A DNA stretch of 64,000 bases, taken from positions 6,717,501-6,781,500 of the forward strand of contig NZ_CP121668.1 in the NCBI RefSeq assembly GCF_029714425.1. Reading direction: 5' to 3'. A program made the position numbers and the translations under genes. Source of the DNA: Bradyrhizobium sp. CB2312. Its GTDB lineage: Bacteria; Pseudomonadota; Alphaproteobacteria; Rhizobiales; Xanthobacteraceae. Below, one piece after another: positions 8,584 to 18,270 of this stretch (within the stretch, counting starts at the first letter, position 1; every line of letters begins with the position of its first letter). The notes below the pieces were generated by a model. The model searched no databases and was not told where the DNA came from. It was given only the letters and a program-made list of their open reading frames with translations.

Positions 8584-9357
8584 CTACCAGCAAGTGTAGC
8601 CGCCATCCACCAGCACGATGCTGCCGGTCATCAGGCTCGCGGCCTCCGAGGAGAGGAACAGCACGACGGAGGCAATCTCCTCGACCTGCCCCATCCGCGC
8701 CATCGGGGTTCCACCGATCCAGGCGTCGTACATTTTGGGGTTACTCTTCACGAAGGCATTGAGCGGCGTCTCGATATAGGTTGGCGCCACCGCGTTGACG
8801 CGGATGCCGCGCGCGCCCCATTCGGCGGCGAGCGACTTTGTCAGGTGATGCACGCCGGCCTTGGAAGCGTTGTAAAAGCACTGCTCCTGCGGCTTGTTGA
8901 CGATGAAGCCGGACATCGATCCGACATTGACGATGGCGCCGCTTTTCGCCTTCAGCATGTGCTTGCCGAACTCGCGGCAGCACCAGAAGGTGCCGTTGAG
9001 ATTGACGTCGATGACGTTGAGCCAGTGCTCGTCGGTGACGGTCTCGGCCGGCGTCTCGCTGCGCGCGATCCCGGCATTGTTGACGAGGATGTCGACCTTG
9101 CCGTGACGGGCGACGATATCGTTCGCGACCTCCGCCACCCGTTTGGTGTCGGTGACGTCCATGATCGCGGTCTCGACGTCGAAACCCTTGGCCTTCAGGG
9201 CCGCTTTCGCGTCATCCGCGACCTTGCTGTCGCGGTCGCCGATGATCACCTTGGCACCGGCCTCGGCCAGTGCTTCGGCGCAGCCGAGGCCGATGCCCTG
9301 CCCTCCGCCGGTGATGAACGCGGTCTTGCCGTTCAGCTTGAATTTTTCCAGGTACAT
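8584..9357 (-). CDS. SDR-family NAD(P)-dependent polyol dehydrogenase
   Basis: A 257 aa classical short-chain dehydrogenase. The Rossmann motif is TGGGQGIGLG, the structural element is NNAG, and the catalytic residues appear as Ser (VNVGSMSGFIV) and YNASK (Tyr and Lys). The ATG at 9357 follows an AG-rich ribosome-binding region. The gene follows the ATPase of a polyol-type ABC transporter and precedes two sugar kinases, so it most likely oxidises an imported sugar alcohol to a ketose, as SmoS-type sorbitol dehydrogenases do. Ribitol, arabitol or a tetritol are equally compatible. It is a soluble cytoplasmic enzyme. Confidence 0.9.
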   Translation of the reverse strand: MYLEKFKLNGKTAFITGGGQGIGLGCAEALAEAGAKVIIGDRDSKVADDAKAALKAKGFDVETAIMDVTDTKRVAEVANDIVARHGKVDILVNNAGIARSETPAETVTDEHWLNVIDVNLNGTFWCCREFGKHMLKAKSGAIVNVGSMSGFIVNKPQEQCFYNASKAGVHHLTKSLAAEWGARGIRVNAVAPTYIETPLNAFVKSNPKMYDAWIGGTPMARMGQVEEIASVVLFLSSEAASLMTGSIVLVDGGYTCW

Positions 9358-9376
9358 GGTGGTCTTCCGTTTCTTG

Positions 9377-10384
<1,008 letters not shown>

Positions 10385-10394
10385 CGCAGCCCCC

Positions 10395-11225
10395 TTACTT
10401 CACCGCGCCGAAGGTGAGCCCGCGCACGAGCTGCTTCTGGCTGAACCAACCGAGGACGAGAATGGGCGCGATCGCCAGCGTCGAAGCCGCCGACAGCTTT
10501 GCCCAGAACAGCCCTTCCGGGCTCGAATAGGAGGCGATGAATGTCGTGAGCGGCGCGGCATTCGAGGTCGACAGATTGAGCGTCCAGAACGCCTCGTTCC
10601 AGGCGAGGATCAGGTTGAGCAGCAGCGTCGAGGCGAGCCCCGGAATCGCCATCGGCGTCAGCACGTAGACCAGCTCGCGGCCAATCGTGGCGCCGTCCAT
10701 GCGCGCGGCTTCGAGGATGTCGCGCGGGATCTCCTTGAAATAGGTGAACAGCATCCAGATCACGATCGGCAAGTTTCCGAGGCACAGGATGAAGACGAGG
10801 CCGATGCGGGAATCGAGCAGGCCGAAATTCTTGAAGATCAGGTAGATCGGTACGAGCACGCCGACCGGCGGCATCATCTTGGTCGAGAGCATCCAGAGCA
10901 GGGTGTCCTTGGTGCGCTTGGTCGGCGAGAACGCCATCGACCAGGCCGCGGGAATGGCGATCAACAGCGCGATCAAGGTCGAGCCGCCGGCGATGATGAT
11001 CGAGTTCATCGCGTGGTGGAAATAGTCGCTGCGCTCCTGCACCGTTGCATAGTTCTCCGTGGTCCAGTGGAAGAACAGGAAGGACGGCGGAATGGCAAAA
11101 GCCTCGAGCTCGGTCTTGAAGCTTGTCAGCACCATCCACAGGATCGGGAAGAAGATCAGGAAGCCGAAGAACCACGCCCCGATCGTCGAGACCACCACCC
11201 GCTGCGTCGTCGCCATCCGTGCCAT
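10395..11225 (-). CDS. smoG: Sugar-alcohol ABC transporter permease, MalG type
   Basis: A 276 aa CUT1 inner-membrane permease with about six hydrophobic segments. The N-terminal one is [21 protein letters not shown]. The EAA loop [28 protein letters not shown] is the MalG-type ATPase contact. The start [10 protein letters not shown] at 11225 lies 1 bp from the stop of the partner permease. With that partner and the MalK-type ATPase it would import a sugar alcohol. Assignment to the Smo subfamily rests on the adjacent polyol dehydrogenase and sugar kinases. Confidence 0.92.
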   Translation of the reverse strand: MARMATTQRVVVSTIGAWFFGFLIFFPILWMVLTSFKTELEAFAIPPSFLFFHWTTENYATVQERSDYFHHAMNSIIIAGGSTLIALLIAIPAAWSMAFSPTKRTKDTLLWMLSTKMMPPVGVLVPIYLIFKNFGLLDSRIGLVFILCLGNLPIVIWMLFTYFKEIPRDILEAARMDGATIGRELVYVLTPMAIPGLASTLLLNLILAWNEAFWTLNLSTSNAAPLTTFIASYSSPEGLFWAKLSAASTLAIAPILVLGWFSQKQLVRGLTFGAVK

Positions 11226-11226
11226 G

Positions 11227-12099
11227 TCAGGCCTCCAAATTGCGGCCGACGATGCGGACCAGGAAGAAAGCGACGATGTTGGCGATCACGACAGCAACGA
11301 GGCCGCCCGCCGAGGCGCTGCCGACGTCGAACTGGATCAGCGCCTGCGAATAGATCAGGAAGGCGATGTTGGTGGTCTGCAGGCCCGGCCCGCCGCCGGT
11401 GGTGACGTAGATCTCGGCGAACACCGTGAGCAGGAAGATCGTCTCGATCAGGATCACCACGGTGATGGGCCGCGCCAGATGCGGCAGCGTGATGTAGATG
11501 AAGGTCGAGACCGCGCTGGCGCCATCCATCTCGGCGGCTTCCTTCTGCTCCTCGTCGAGCGATTGCAACGCGGTCAGCAGGATCAGCGTCGCGAACGGCA
11601 GCCATTGCCACGCCACGATCAGGATCACCGAGAACAGCGGCACGTCGTTGAACCAGTCGATCGGCGTCAAATGGACCAGCGAGGCGAGCCAGGCGAACAG
11701 CCCGGAGACCGGGTGCATCAAGAGGTTCTTCCAGACCAGCGCGCTCACCGTCGGCATCACGAAGAACGGCGCGATCACCATCAGCCGCACGAAGTTGCGC
11801 CCCACCACGGGCTGGTCGAGCAGCAGCGCGAGCGGAATGCCGAGCAGGATCGTCAGCGCCAGTACCGAGCCGACCAGCACCAGGGTGTTCCGGAGCGAGG
11901 CGAGGAAGGCGGGATCGGTGAGGAAGTAGCGGAAGTTTTCAAGCCCGACGAACGATTCCGAACCGGGATCGAGCAGACTGTAGTGCAGGGTCGAGAAATA
12001 GATCGTCAGCGCGAGCGGAACGATCATCCAGATGAACAGCAGCCCGACGGCCGGGGTCAGGAGCGACCGCGCAAGGAATTGCGTCTGCCGGGTTGCCAT
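11227..12099 (-). CDS. smoF: Sugar-alcohol ABC transporter permease, MalF type
   Basis: A 290 aa CUT1 permease. It starts MATRQTQFLARSLLTPAVGLLFIWMIVPLALTIYFS with the first membrane segment, and the EAA-loop region is EEQKEAAEMDGASAVSTFIYITLPHLARP. The ATG at 12099 has a GAGGAG ribosome-binding site about 10 bases upstream, so the longer frame to 12138 is unlikely. It forms the heterodimeric channel with the MalG-type partner. It lies 95 bp downstream of the frameshifted binding-protein gene, within the same minus-strand unit. Confidence 0.92.
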   Translation of the reverse strand: MATRQTQFLARSLLTPAVGLLFIWMIVPLALTIYFSTLHYSLLDPGSESFVGLENFRYFLTDPAFLASLRNTLVLVGSVLALTILLGIPLALLLDQPVVGRNFVRLMVIAPFFVMPTVSALVWKNLLMHPVSGLFAWLASLVHLTPIDWFNDVPLFSVILIVAWQWLPFATLILLTALQSLDEEQKEAAEMDGASAVSTFIYITLPHLARPITVVILIETIFLLTVFAEIYVTTGGGPGLQTTNIAFLIYSQALIQFDVGSASAGGLVAVVIANIVAFFLVRIVGRNLEA

Positions 12100-12194
12100 T
12101 CCTGAGGTCTCCTCTGGGGGAAGAAGGCGGCCATCCAACCGGGGCTGGGCTGGTGGATGGCCGCTAGTTTGAGCTCAGGAGGAAGAGCTCAGGT

Positions 12195-13506
12195 TCACTT
12201 GATGTAGCCGGCGCGCTTCATCTCGCGCTCGGTGGAGGACTGTGCGGCGGAGAGCGCCGCATCGACGCTGGTCGAGCCCGCGAGCGCGGCGGAGAACTGC
12301 TGGCCGACCTGCGTGCCGATGCCCTGGAATTCGGGGATCGCGGCGTATTGCACGCCGACATAAGGCACCGGCTTCACCGTCGGCTTGTTCGGATCGGCCG
12401 CGTCGATGGAGGCCAGTGTCAGCTTGGCGAAGGGCGCGACCTTCAGATACTCATCGTTCTGGTAGAGCGAGGTGCGCGTGCCCGGCGGCACGTTGGCCCA
12501 GCCCTCCTTCGATGCGACGAGCTTGGTGTAGTCCTTGCTGGTCGCCCAGGCGATGAACTTCTCGGCGGCTTCGGTTTTCTTCGAACCGGCGGGGATCGCG
12601 AGATTCCAGGCCCACAGCCAGTTGGCGTTCTTGCCGAGCCCGGTGTTGGGCGCGAGCGCGAAGCCGACCTGGTCGGCGACCCTGGAATCCTTGGGGTTGG
12701 TGACGAAGGACGCCGCGACCGTCGCGTCGATCCACATCGCGCACTTGCCGGCGTTGAACAGCGCGAGATTCTCGTTGAAGCCGTTCGAGCTCGCGCCGGG
12801 GGGGGCCGGCCTCCTTCATCAGATTGACGTAGGTCGTGAGCGTCGTCTTCCATTCAGGCGTATTGAACTGTGGCTCCCACTTCTCGTCGAACCAGCGCGC
12901 GCCGTAGGAATTGGCCATCGCCGAGAGGAACGCCATGTTCTCGCCCCAGCCGGCCTTGCCGCGCAGGCAGATGCCATAGACGCCGGCGCTCTTGTCGGTG
13001 AGCTTCTTGGCGGCGTCGATGACGAAGTCCCAAGTCGGCTTTTCCGGCATCTTCAGACCGGCCTTCTCGAACAGGTCGGTGCGGTACATCACCATCGAGC
13101 TCTCGCCGTAGAACGGCGCGGCGTAGAGCTTGCCGTCGACGGAGACGGCATCCTTGATCCTGGGCAGGAGGTCGGCGACGTCGTAATCCGCGCCGAGATT
13201 GGCGAGCGGCACCAGCCAGCCCTTCTTGGCCCAGATCGGCACCTCATAGGTGCCGATGGTCAGCACGTCGAACTGGCCGCCCTTGGTTGCGATGTCGGTG
13301 GTGACCCGCTGGCGCAGCACGTTCTCCTCCAGCGTCACCCATTTGACCGAGATGTCCGGGTTCTTCTTGGTGAACTCACCGGTCAACCCCTGCATGCGGA
13401 TCATGTCGCCGTTGTTCACGGTGGCGATCGTCAGGGTGGTTTCGGCCATCGCGGGGACGGCCAGCAGGACAGACGCGCCGCAGACGGCGCCGAGGAATCG
13501 TTTCAC
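12195..13506 (-). pseudogene. smoE: Sugar-alcohol ABC transporter substrate-binding protein, frameshifted in a poly-G run
   Basis: Two frames on the minus strand together encode one CUT1 binding protein of about 436 aa. The 5' part starts MKRFLGAVCGASVLLAVPAMAETTLTIATVNNGD with a Sec signal peptide and runs into an unrelated frame after LMKEAGPP. The 3' part continues in another frame with MWIDATVAASFVTNP and ends SSTEREMKRAGYIK. The switch lies at a run of eight G (12798-12805). Removing one G joins the parts as KEAGPPGASSNGFNENLALFNAGKCAMWIDA, with no other damage. Both halves look intact, so this is either a very recent mutation or a homopolymer read error. If real, the cluster lacks its periplasmic receptor. 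Confidence 0.85.
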
Positions 13507-13531
13507 GGTGACCTCCCTAAGCTCGCGCTTT

Positions 13532-13545
13532 TGAGCATATGCTCA
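13532..13545. promoter_or_regulatory. Palindromic operator candidate for the SorC-type regulator (site 1)
   Basis: TGAGCATATGCTCA is a perfect 14-bp palindrome, 26-39 bp upstream of the binding-protein start at 13506. A related copy follows at 13551-13564. The placement between regulator and transporter genes suggests the operator of the SorC-family protein encoded at 13768-14718. This is an inference from pattern and position. Confidence 0.55.
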
Positions 13546-13550
13546 CGCGT

Positions 13551-13564
13551 TGGGCGTATGTTCA
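13551..13564. promoter_or_regulatory. Palindromic operator candidate (site 2)
   Basis: TGGGCGTATGTTCA matches the upstream perfect palindrome at 11 of 14 positions and is centred 19 bp from it, about two helical turns. The tandem arrangement is what cooperative binding by an oligomeric SorC-family regulator would need. Confidence 0.5.
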
Positions 13565-13662
13565 ACCCAGGGGCGGCGGTTGTCAAGCAGGGGTGCGTGT
13601 GTTCGCGCAACTTATGAGTGCTGCGGTGCGGGAGTGGAGGGAGGTGATTTTCACATGAGGTC

Positions 13663-13745
13663 GTCATGCCCGGGCTTGTCCCGGGCATCCACGTTCTTAG
13701 TGCGGTAGGAAAGGCGTGGATGGCCGGGTCAAGCCCGGCCATGAC
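13663..13745. repeat. Palindromic intergenic repeat, family A, copy 1
   Basis: An 83-bp element with outer arms GTCATGCCCGGGC and GCCCGGCCATGAC and inner arms around CCACG/CGTGG. It would fold into a long cruciform or hairpin. A nearly identical 83-bp copy lies at 31625-31707. It sits between the SorC-type regulator and the binding-protein gene. REP-like elements of this look are common between genes in Bradyrhizobium (recalled, not searched). Confidence 0.85.
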
Positions 13746-13767
13746 GATGTGGAAACAGAGGAGCGCC

Positions 13768-14718
13768 CTACCGCTCCAGGATCGCCCTTGCGGTCGCCTC
13801 GTCCGTGATCAGGCCGTTGATCAGCCGCCCGTCCAGCGCTGCCGCGATCGCCGGCACCTTGGCGGCCCCGACGGCGGCGCCGATGGTCGTGGTCTTGGTC
13901 GGCACTTCCGGCGGAATGCTGGTGAGGCGCTTGTTGGTGCCGGCCTTGAGCAGGCGGCCCTTGGCATCATAGGCCCAGCCGGTGATCTCGCCGATGGCAC
14001 CTAACCGCATCATCTCGAACAATTCGTCGCGGGTGACGAAGCCGTCGATGTGGACCTGCGCCTTCTGGTCCATCTGGCCGATGCCGACGAGGCGCAAGTC
14101 GGCCTTGGCCGCGACCGCCTTCACCTTCGCGATCGGCTCGATCCGCACCATCTTGTTGCGCTCGTCCTCGGACGACATCAGGAACGGCAGCGGCATCGGA
14201 TAATGCCGCGCGCCGGTACGGTCGGCGAGCCGGCCGACGGTGTCGTAGAAGCTCGCCGAGCCGTCGGCGGAGATGTTGCCGACCAGCGAGACGATCTGGT
14301 GATTGGGCCGGTCGATGGGTGTGACGCGCTCGACCGCGGCGCGCACCGCCCTCCCCGTGCCGAGCGCGACGATCACCGGCGTCTCCGAGCGCAGCGTGGA
14401 GTCCAGCAGATTGGCGCAGCGCTCGGCGATGCCGGCGGTGGCCTGCGGCGCCGCGGGATCGGCCGGCACCACCTCGCAATGGACGAGATCGAATCGCTCC
14501 TTCAGCCGTGCGGCCAATTCCATGCAGGCCGCGATGGGATGTTCGAGCCGGAAGGTGATGAGACGTTCAGCGAGGCACAGCGAGACCAGCCGCTGCGCCG
14601 AGGCGCGCGAGACCTGGAGCATTTTTGCGATCTCGTCCTGGGTGTGGCCGGCAATGAAATAGAGCCAGCCGGCTCGCGCCGCATCGTCCAGCCTCGACTT
14701 GTCGTTCTCGCCAGCCAA
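13768..14718 (-). CDS. SorC-family sugar-binding transcriptional regulator
   Basis: A 316 aa regulator. The N-terminal HTH is near residues 24-47 (GHTQDEIAKMLQVSRASAQRLVSL). A SugarBind/phosphosugar domain follows and contains VIVALGTGRAVRAAVERV and VSLVGNISADGSASFYDTVGRLADR, as in SorC/DeoR-type effector domains. It lies 4 bp after the HAD phosphatase and directly upstream of the polyol transporter genes on the same strand. It probably senses a phosphorylated sugar from the pathway and controls both promoters that carry the TGAGCA-type palindrome. Confidence 0.9.
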   Translation of the reverse strand: MAGENDKSRLDDAARAGWLYFIAGHTQDEIAKMLQVSRASAQRLVSLCLAERLITFRLEHPIAACMELAARLKERFDLVHCEVVPADPAAPQATAGIAERCANLLDSTLRSETPVIVALGTGRAVRAAVERVTPIDRPNHQIVSLVGNISADGSASFYDTVGRLADRTGARHYPMPLPFLMSSEDERNKMVRIEPIAKVKAVAAKADLRLVGIGQMDQKAQVHIDGFVTRDELFEMMRLGAIGEITGWAYDAKGRLLKAGTNKRLTSIPPEVPTKTTTIGAAVGAAKVPAIAAALDGRLINGLITDEATARAILER

Positions 14719-14722
14719 GGCG

Positions 14723-15388
14723 TCACGCCTCCTTCCAAAAGTCGCTCATCTGCGCGAAGACCCGATCGGCTCCGGCGTCGGATAGTATAGCGCGGCCGTC
14801 CCGCTCCAGATAATGGCTGCCGCCGACAAATCCCCAGACTGTCATGCCGGCCGCCTTGCCTGCCTGCACGCCGCTGACGCTGTCCTCAATCACCAACGTG
14901 CGCGCAGGATCCGCGCCCATCTTGTCGGCCGCGTAGAGAAAGAGATCAGGCGCCGGCTTGCCACGTTCGACCATTTGCGCGGTGTAGATCTGGTTGCCGA
15001 AATACGGCGCGAGGTCCGTCACCTTCAGCGACAGTGCGACGCGATCGAGATCACTCGAGGAGGCCACGCAATGCGGCACGCGCAGTTCGGACAGGACGGT
15101 ATCGACGTCCTGAACCGGACGGAGCGCCTTCGCGAAGGCGGTCAGCACGCGCGCCTTCAGTCGCAGCGGAAAGTCGACCGGCACCATCTGGCCGAGCTCG
15201 CGGTAATGCTGGGTGACGGCGCTGGTGCTTCGCCCGAGAAACAGCTCGAGCGCCTGCGCGAGCGTCAGCGATATCCCCGATACGGACAGCTCGTCGGACA
15301 GGCACTGACAGCTCAACAGCTCGCTGTCGACGAGCACGCCGTCGCAGTCGAAGATGATCAGATCGGGCTTCGGCCGGATGTGGTCCAT
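14723..15388 (-). CDS. HAD-superfamily sugar phosphatase / phosphoglycolate-phosphatase-like hydrolase
   Basis: A 221 aa HAD hydrolase. Motif I is IIFDCDGVLVDSE with the nucleophile Asp14 and acid/base Asp16. Motif II lies at CVASSSD, and motif III/IV at GKPAPDLFLYAADKMG...LVIEDSVSGVQAGKAAGM. The helical cap between motifs I and II marks the beta-phosphoglucomutase/phosphatase branch. It is the first gene of the SorC-regulator unit, with a TGAGCA-type operator candidate 29 bp upstream. A phosphatase in a polyol cluster may remove toxic sugar phosphates; the substrate is not evident. Confidence 0.88.
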   Translation of the reverse strand: MDHIRPKPDLIIFDCDGVLVDSELLSCQCLSDELSVSGISLTLAQALELFLGRSTSAVTQHYRELGQMVPVDFPLRLKARVLTAFAKALRPVQDVDTVLSELRVPHCVASSSDLDRVALSLKVTDLAPYFGNQIYTAQMVERGKPAPDLFLYAADKMGADPARTLVIEDSVSGVQAGKAAGMTVWGFVGGSHYLERDGRAILSDAGADRVFAQMSDFWKEA

Positions 15389-15416
15389 CCGGCCATTCGA
15401 TCATATACCCATCTCC

Positions 15417-15430
15417 TGAGCAATAGTTCA
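15417..15430. promoter_or_regulatory. Operator candidate upstream of the HAD/SorC unit (site 3)
   Basis: TGAGCAATAGTTCA shares the TGAGCA and TCA arms of the palindrome at 13532 (10 of 14 positions). It lies 29-42 bp upstream of the HAD start. It would let the regulator control its own transcription unit. The match is weaker than at the transporter promoter. Confidence 0.4.
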
Positions 15431-15467
15431 CCCGGGAACATGGCGCGGCGGGGTTTGCCCTAGTCGT

Positions 15468-17390
15468 TCAATGGGCGACCTGCCGGTAGATCGCCGGCAG
15501 CGCCGCGGGCAGCCGTCTGATATTGCCGACGATGGCATAGCCGCTGCGGCCAAACAGCGTCGGGAAATAGGATTGCGCGGCAGCATCGACCGTGACGCCG
15601 AAGACCGCGATGCCGAGCCGCCGCGCCTCCTGCACGGATTTGCGGGTGTCTTCGACCGCGAAGCGTCCCTCGTAATGATCGACATCGTTCGGCTTGCCGT
15701 CGGTGAGGACGAGCAGCAGCTTCTTGCGCTGCGGCTGGCGTGCAAGCCCGGCGGAGGCATGGCGCACCGCGGCGCCAATCCGGGTGTAATAGCCCGGCCT
15801 GAGCGCACCGATGCGGCGCTCGACCGCGCCGCTCATCGCTTCGCCGAACGCCTTGACCGTTTCGAGCCGCACCCAGGAGCGCCGGCGCGAGGTGAAGGTC
15901 AGGATGCTGTGGTGATCGCCGCAGGCCGACAGTCCATGGGCGAGCACGAGCAGCGCCTCCTTCTCGACGTCGAGCACGCGATAACCATTGACCCAGGCAT
16001 CGGTCGAGAGCGAGACGTCGACCAGCAGCGTGACCGCGAGATCGTGGCCTTGCGGCCGCATCGCCATATGCACGCGATCAAGACCGGCACCATTGCCGCC
16101 GGCGCGCAGATCACAGCGCGCACGCACCAGCGCGTCGAGGTCGAGATCGTGGCCGTCGGCCTGCGCACGCATCAATTCGTGACGCGGCCGCAGGATTTCG
16201 AAGCGGCGGCGGACCTGGCGGATGTGCCGGCGCATGGTCTCGTCGGGCGTCCAGATTTCGCCTGTTTCGGAAGCTGGTGCGGCGAGCACGCGGCAATGAT
16301 CGGGTAGATAGGAGCCGCTGCGATAATCCCATTCGGGATAGGAGAGGTCCGCGTTCAACCGCGAGGCATCGAGCGCTTCCGGCGGCAAATCGAGATCGAA
16401 TTTGAGGCGGCTCGCCGGCTGACCGCTGCGGCGGGTGAGCGTGATCTCTTCCAGGTCGTCGGCTGCCTTCTGCGCATCCTCGTCCTCGCTGTCGTCGGCC
16501 GGACGGTCGACATTGACCATCTCGGCCATGGCAAGGATCTTTTCGAAACGGTTGAGCACGAAGGGATCGCGGCGACTGGCGCCGTCCCCGCGCTCGCGCA
16601 CGGCGAAACGCTTGCGATTGTCCTGGTCTGCCGGCACCGCGGCCGGCGCGCCCTCGTCCTCGCCCGCAGTGGCCGGCGACAGCGCGCGCGTCCAGCAATC
16701 GCCCCAGAGCGGACACGGCAGAATCGAGCGATAGCCCGGCGGCGCGCTGTCCGGCAGCGCTCCCGTCCCCATCATCGCCGGCCACAGCTTGCCCTCAGGT
16801 GGCACATCAGCGCCAAGCAGAGCGAGCACGATCTGCTCCATGTCCTGCTCGATCCGTGGCAACGGGCGGTGCGGCCGCGCCATGGCGGTGGCCGCGGCCA
16901 GCCGGCCGTACTCTTCTGCAAGGCCCGGACATTCGGTGAGCACCAGCACCGCGATCTCGCTGGCGCGCCGCAGCATCAAGAGATCGCGCCGCAGCGGATC
17001 GGCCTCCGCGATCGCCTCAGTAGGCGCAAACGCGAACCACGCCGCGAGCCAGCGGTACAGCGCGGCGTTCAGTTCGCGGTCGGCGAATATCGCGATGCTG
17101 TCGGGCAGGAAGATCGTCGCGGCATCGCGCCCCGGCTGCTCCAGCCGCTCGTCGCCGAGCCCGATGCGCTGGCGCCAGCCGAGCCGATGCCCCGCCCTAC
17201 GGGCAGTCGCGCTGGCGATCTGCACGCCGGTCTCGCCGCCGAACGCGCGAAACATGGTCGCGATCCGGCCGCGCACCTCCGCGAGCGACACGGCGTGCTC
17301 GGCATGAACAGGATAGCTCGCGGTCCCGCCGACCAGGCGATGCCAGGCCCGGCCGACCGTTTCTTCAAGCTCGAGGAAATCGAGCATCAC
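15468..17390 (-). CDS. norD: Nitric oxide reductase activation protein NorD
   Basis: A 640 aa NorD with a C-terminal von Willebrand A domain. The MIDAS motif DVSLSTD is near residue 457, followed by HSILTFTSRRR and LLVLTDGKPND. A charged acidic linker (residues around 290-310) precedes it. NorD works with the MoxR-type ATPase NorQ to load or activate the NorCB reductase, probably by inserting the FeB site. It is the last gene of norEFCBQD and starts 7 bp after the norQ stop. An ATG three bases downstream (MLDFLELEE) is an equal start choice. Confidence 0.95.
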   Translation of the reverse strand: MMLDFLELEETVGRAWHRLVGGTASYPVHAEHAVSLAEVRGRIATMFRAFGGETGVQIASATARRAGHRLGWRQRIGLGDERLEQPGRDAATIFLPDSIAIFADRELNAALYRWLAAWFAFAPTEAIAEADPLRRDLLMLRRASEIAVLVLTECPGLAEEYGRLAAATAMARPHRPLPRIEQDMEQIVLALLGADVPPEGKLWPAMMGTGALPDSAPPGYRSILPCPLWGDCWTRALSPATAGEDEGAPAAVPADQDNRKRFAVRERGDGASRRDPFVLNRFEKILAMAEMVNVDRPADDSEDEDAQKAADDLEEITLTRRSGQPASRLKFDLDLPPEALDASRLNADLSYPEWDYRSGSYLPDHCRVLAAPASETGEIWTPDETMRRHIRQVRRRFEILRPRHELMRAQADGHDLDLDALVRARCDLRAGGNGAGLDRVHMAMRPQGHDLAVTLLVDVSLSTDAWVNGYRVLDVEKEALLVLAHGLSACGDHHSILTFTSRRRSWVRLETVKAFGEAMSGAVERRIGALRPGYYTRIGAAVRHASAGLARQPQRKKLLLVLTDGKPNDVDHYEGRFAVEDTRKSVQEARRLGIAVFGVTVDAAAQSYFPTLFGRSGYAIVGNIRRLPAALPAIYRQVAH

Positions 17391-17397
17391 ATCACCT

Positions 17398-18210
17398 TCA
17401 GGAGATCACGGCGCGCGCGACGTCGAGCAGCGCGGTCTTGACGTCGGCGTCGTCGGTCAGCGGTTCGATCATGGCTGCCAACACGGCATCGGCAATCGAG
17501 GCCCCGGCTGCAATCATCGTGGCGCAATAGACGACGAGACGGGTCGAAACGCCCTCCTCCAGATCGTGGCCCTTCAGCGCGCGCAGCCGGCCGGCCAGCG
17601 CCACCAACGGCCGCACGTAATCAGGCGCGAGCCCGCTCTCGGCCGCGACCACCGCGATCTCCTGCTCCGGCGGGAGGAAGCCGAACTCGATGGCGACGAA
17701 GCGCTGGCGCGTCGACGGCTTCAGCGCCTTCAGCAGCGTCTGGTAGCCGGGATTGTAGGAGACGACGAGCATGAAGCTGCTCGGCGCCGCGATCTCCTCG
17801 CCGGTGCGCTCCAGCGGCAGGATGCGGCGGTCGTCGGTCAGCGGATGCAGCACCACAGTGACATCCTTGCGCGCCTCCACCACTTCGTCGAGATAGCAGA
17901 TGCCGCCATCGCGCACCGCGCGCGTCAGCGGACCGTCGGTCCATACGGTGTCGCCGCCCCTCAAGAGATAGCGGCCGGTGAGATCGGCGGCGGTGAGATC
18001 GTCGTGACAGGCAACGGTGTGGAGCGGCAGCCCCAGCCGCGTCGCCATATGCGCGACAAAGCGGGTCTTGCCGCAGCCGGTCGGCCCCTTCAGCAACACC
18101 GGCAGCCGATGCCGCCAGGCGTGCTCGAACAGCGCGCATTCGTTGCCGCTCGCGACATAGGCCGGGAGTTCGGGCGCGGGGGCCGCCAGGGCGTGAAGTG
18201 CTGCTTTCAT
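17398..18210 (-). CDS. norQ: Nitric oxide reductase activation ATPase NorQ (MoxR-type AAA+)
   Basis: A 270 aa AAA+ ATPase. Walker A GPTGCGKT is at residues 42-49 and Walker B appears as ICYLDEVVEA; sensor 1 lies near VVSYNPGYQ. The ATG at 18210 has a good GGAGAAGG ribosome-binding site, so the longer frame to 18270, which would run through the norB-norQ hairpin, was rejected. NorQ forms a ring that acts with NorD in maturation of the cNor active site. It is placed between norB and norD, the canonical order. Confidence 0.95.
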   Translation of the reverse strand: MKAALHALAAPAPELPAYVASGNECALFEHAWRHRLPVLLKGPTGCGKTRFVAHMATRLGLPLHTVACHDDLTAADLTGRYLLRGGDTVWTDGPLTRAVRDGGICYLDEVVEARKDVTVVLHPLTDDRRILPLERTGEEIAAPSSFMLVVSYNPGYQTLLKALKPSTRQRFVAIEFGFLPPEQEIAVVAAESGLAPDYVRPLVALAGRLRALKGHDLEEGVSTRLVVYCATMIAAGASIADAVLAAMIEPLTDDADVKTALLDVARAVIS

Positions 18211-18238
18211 GATCCTTCTCCGAAAATCGGTTTGACAA

Positions 18239-18263
18239 GGCGGCCGCGACGTTCGCGGCCGCC
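18239..18263. other. Perfect GC-rich hairpin between norB and norQ
   Basis: Two 11-nt arms (GGCGGCCGCGA and TCGCGGCCGCC) pair perfectly around a 3-nt loop. It sits 8 bp after the norB stop and 29 bp before the norQ start. No U-tract follows on the minus strand, so it is not a standard terminator. It may protect or end a norCB segment of the transcript and so set more reductase than activator. Confidence 0.6.
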
Positions 18264-18270
18264 TTCGCAT

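Noticed and set aside
7125..8762. A 545-codon plus-strand frame opposite the FGGY kinase
   Set aside because: Antisense shadow rich in Arg, His, Asp and Ala; no family features, and the minus strand has a clear kinase.
13503..13742. A 79-codon minus-strand frame upstream of the polyol-binding protein
   Set aside because: It translates repeat family A (MAGLDPAIHAF...GTSPGMTT) and covers the operator region.
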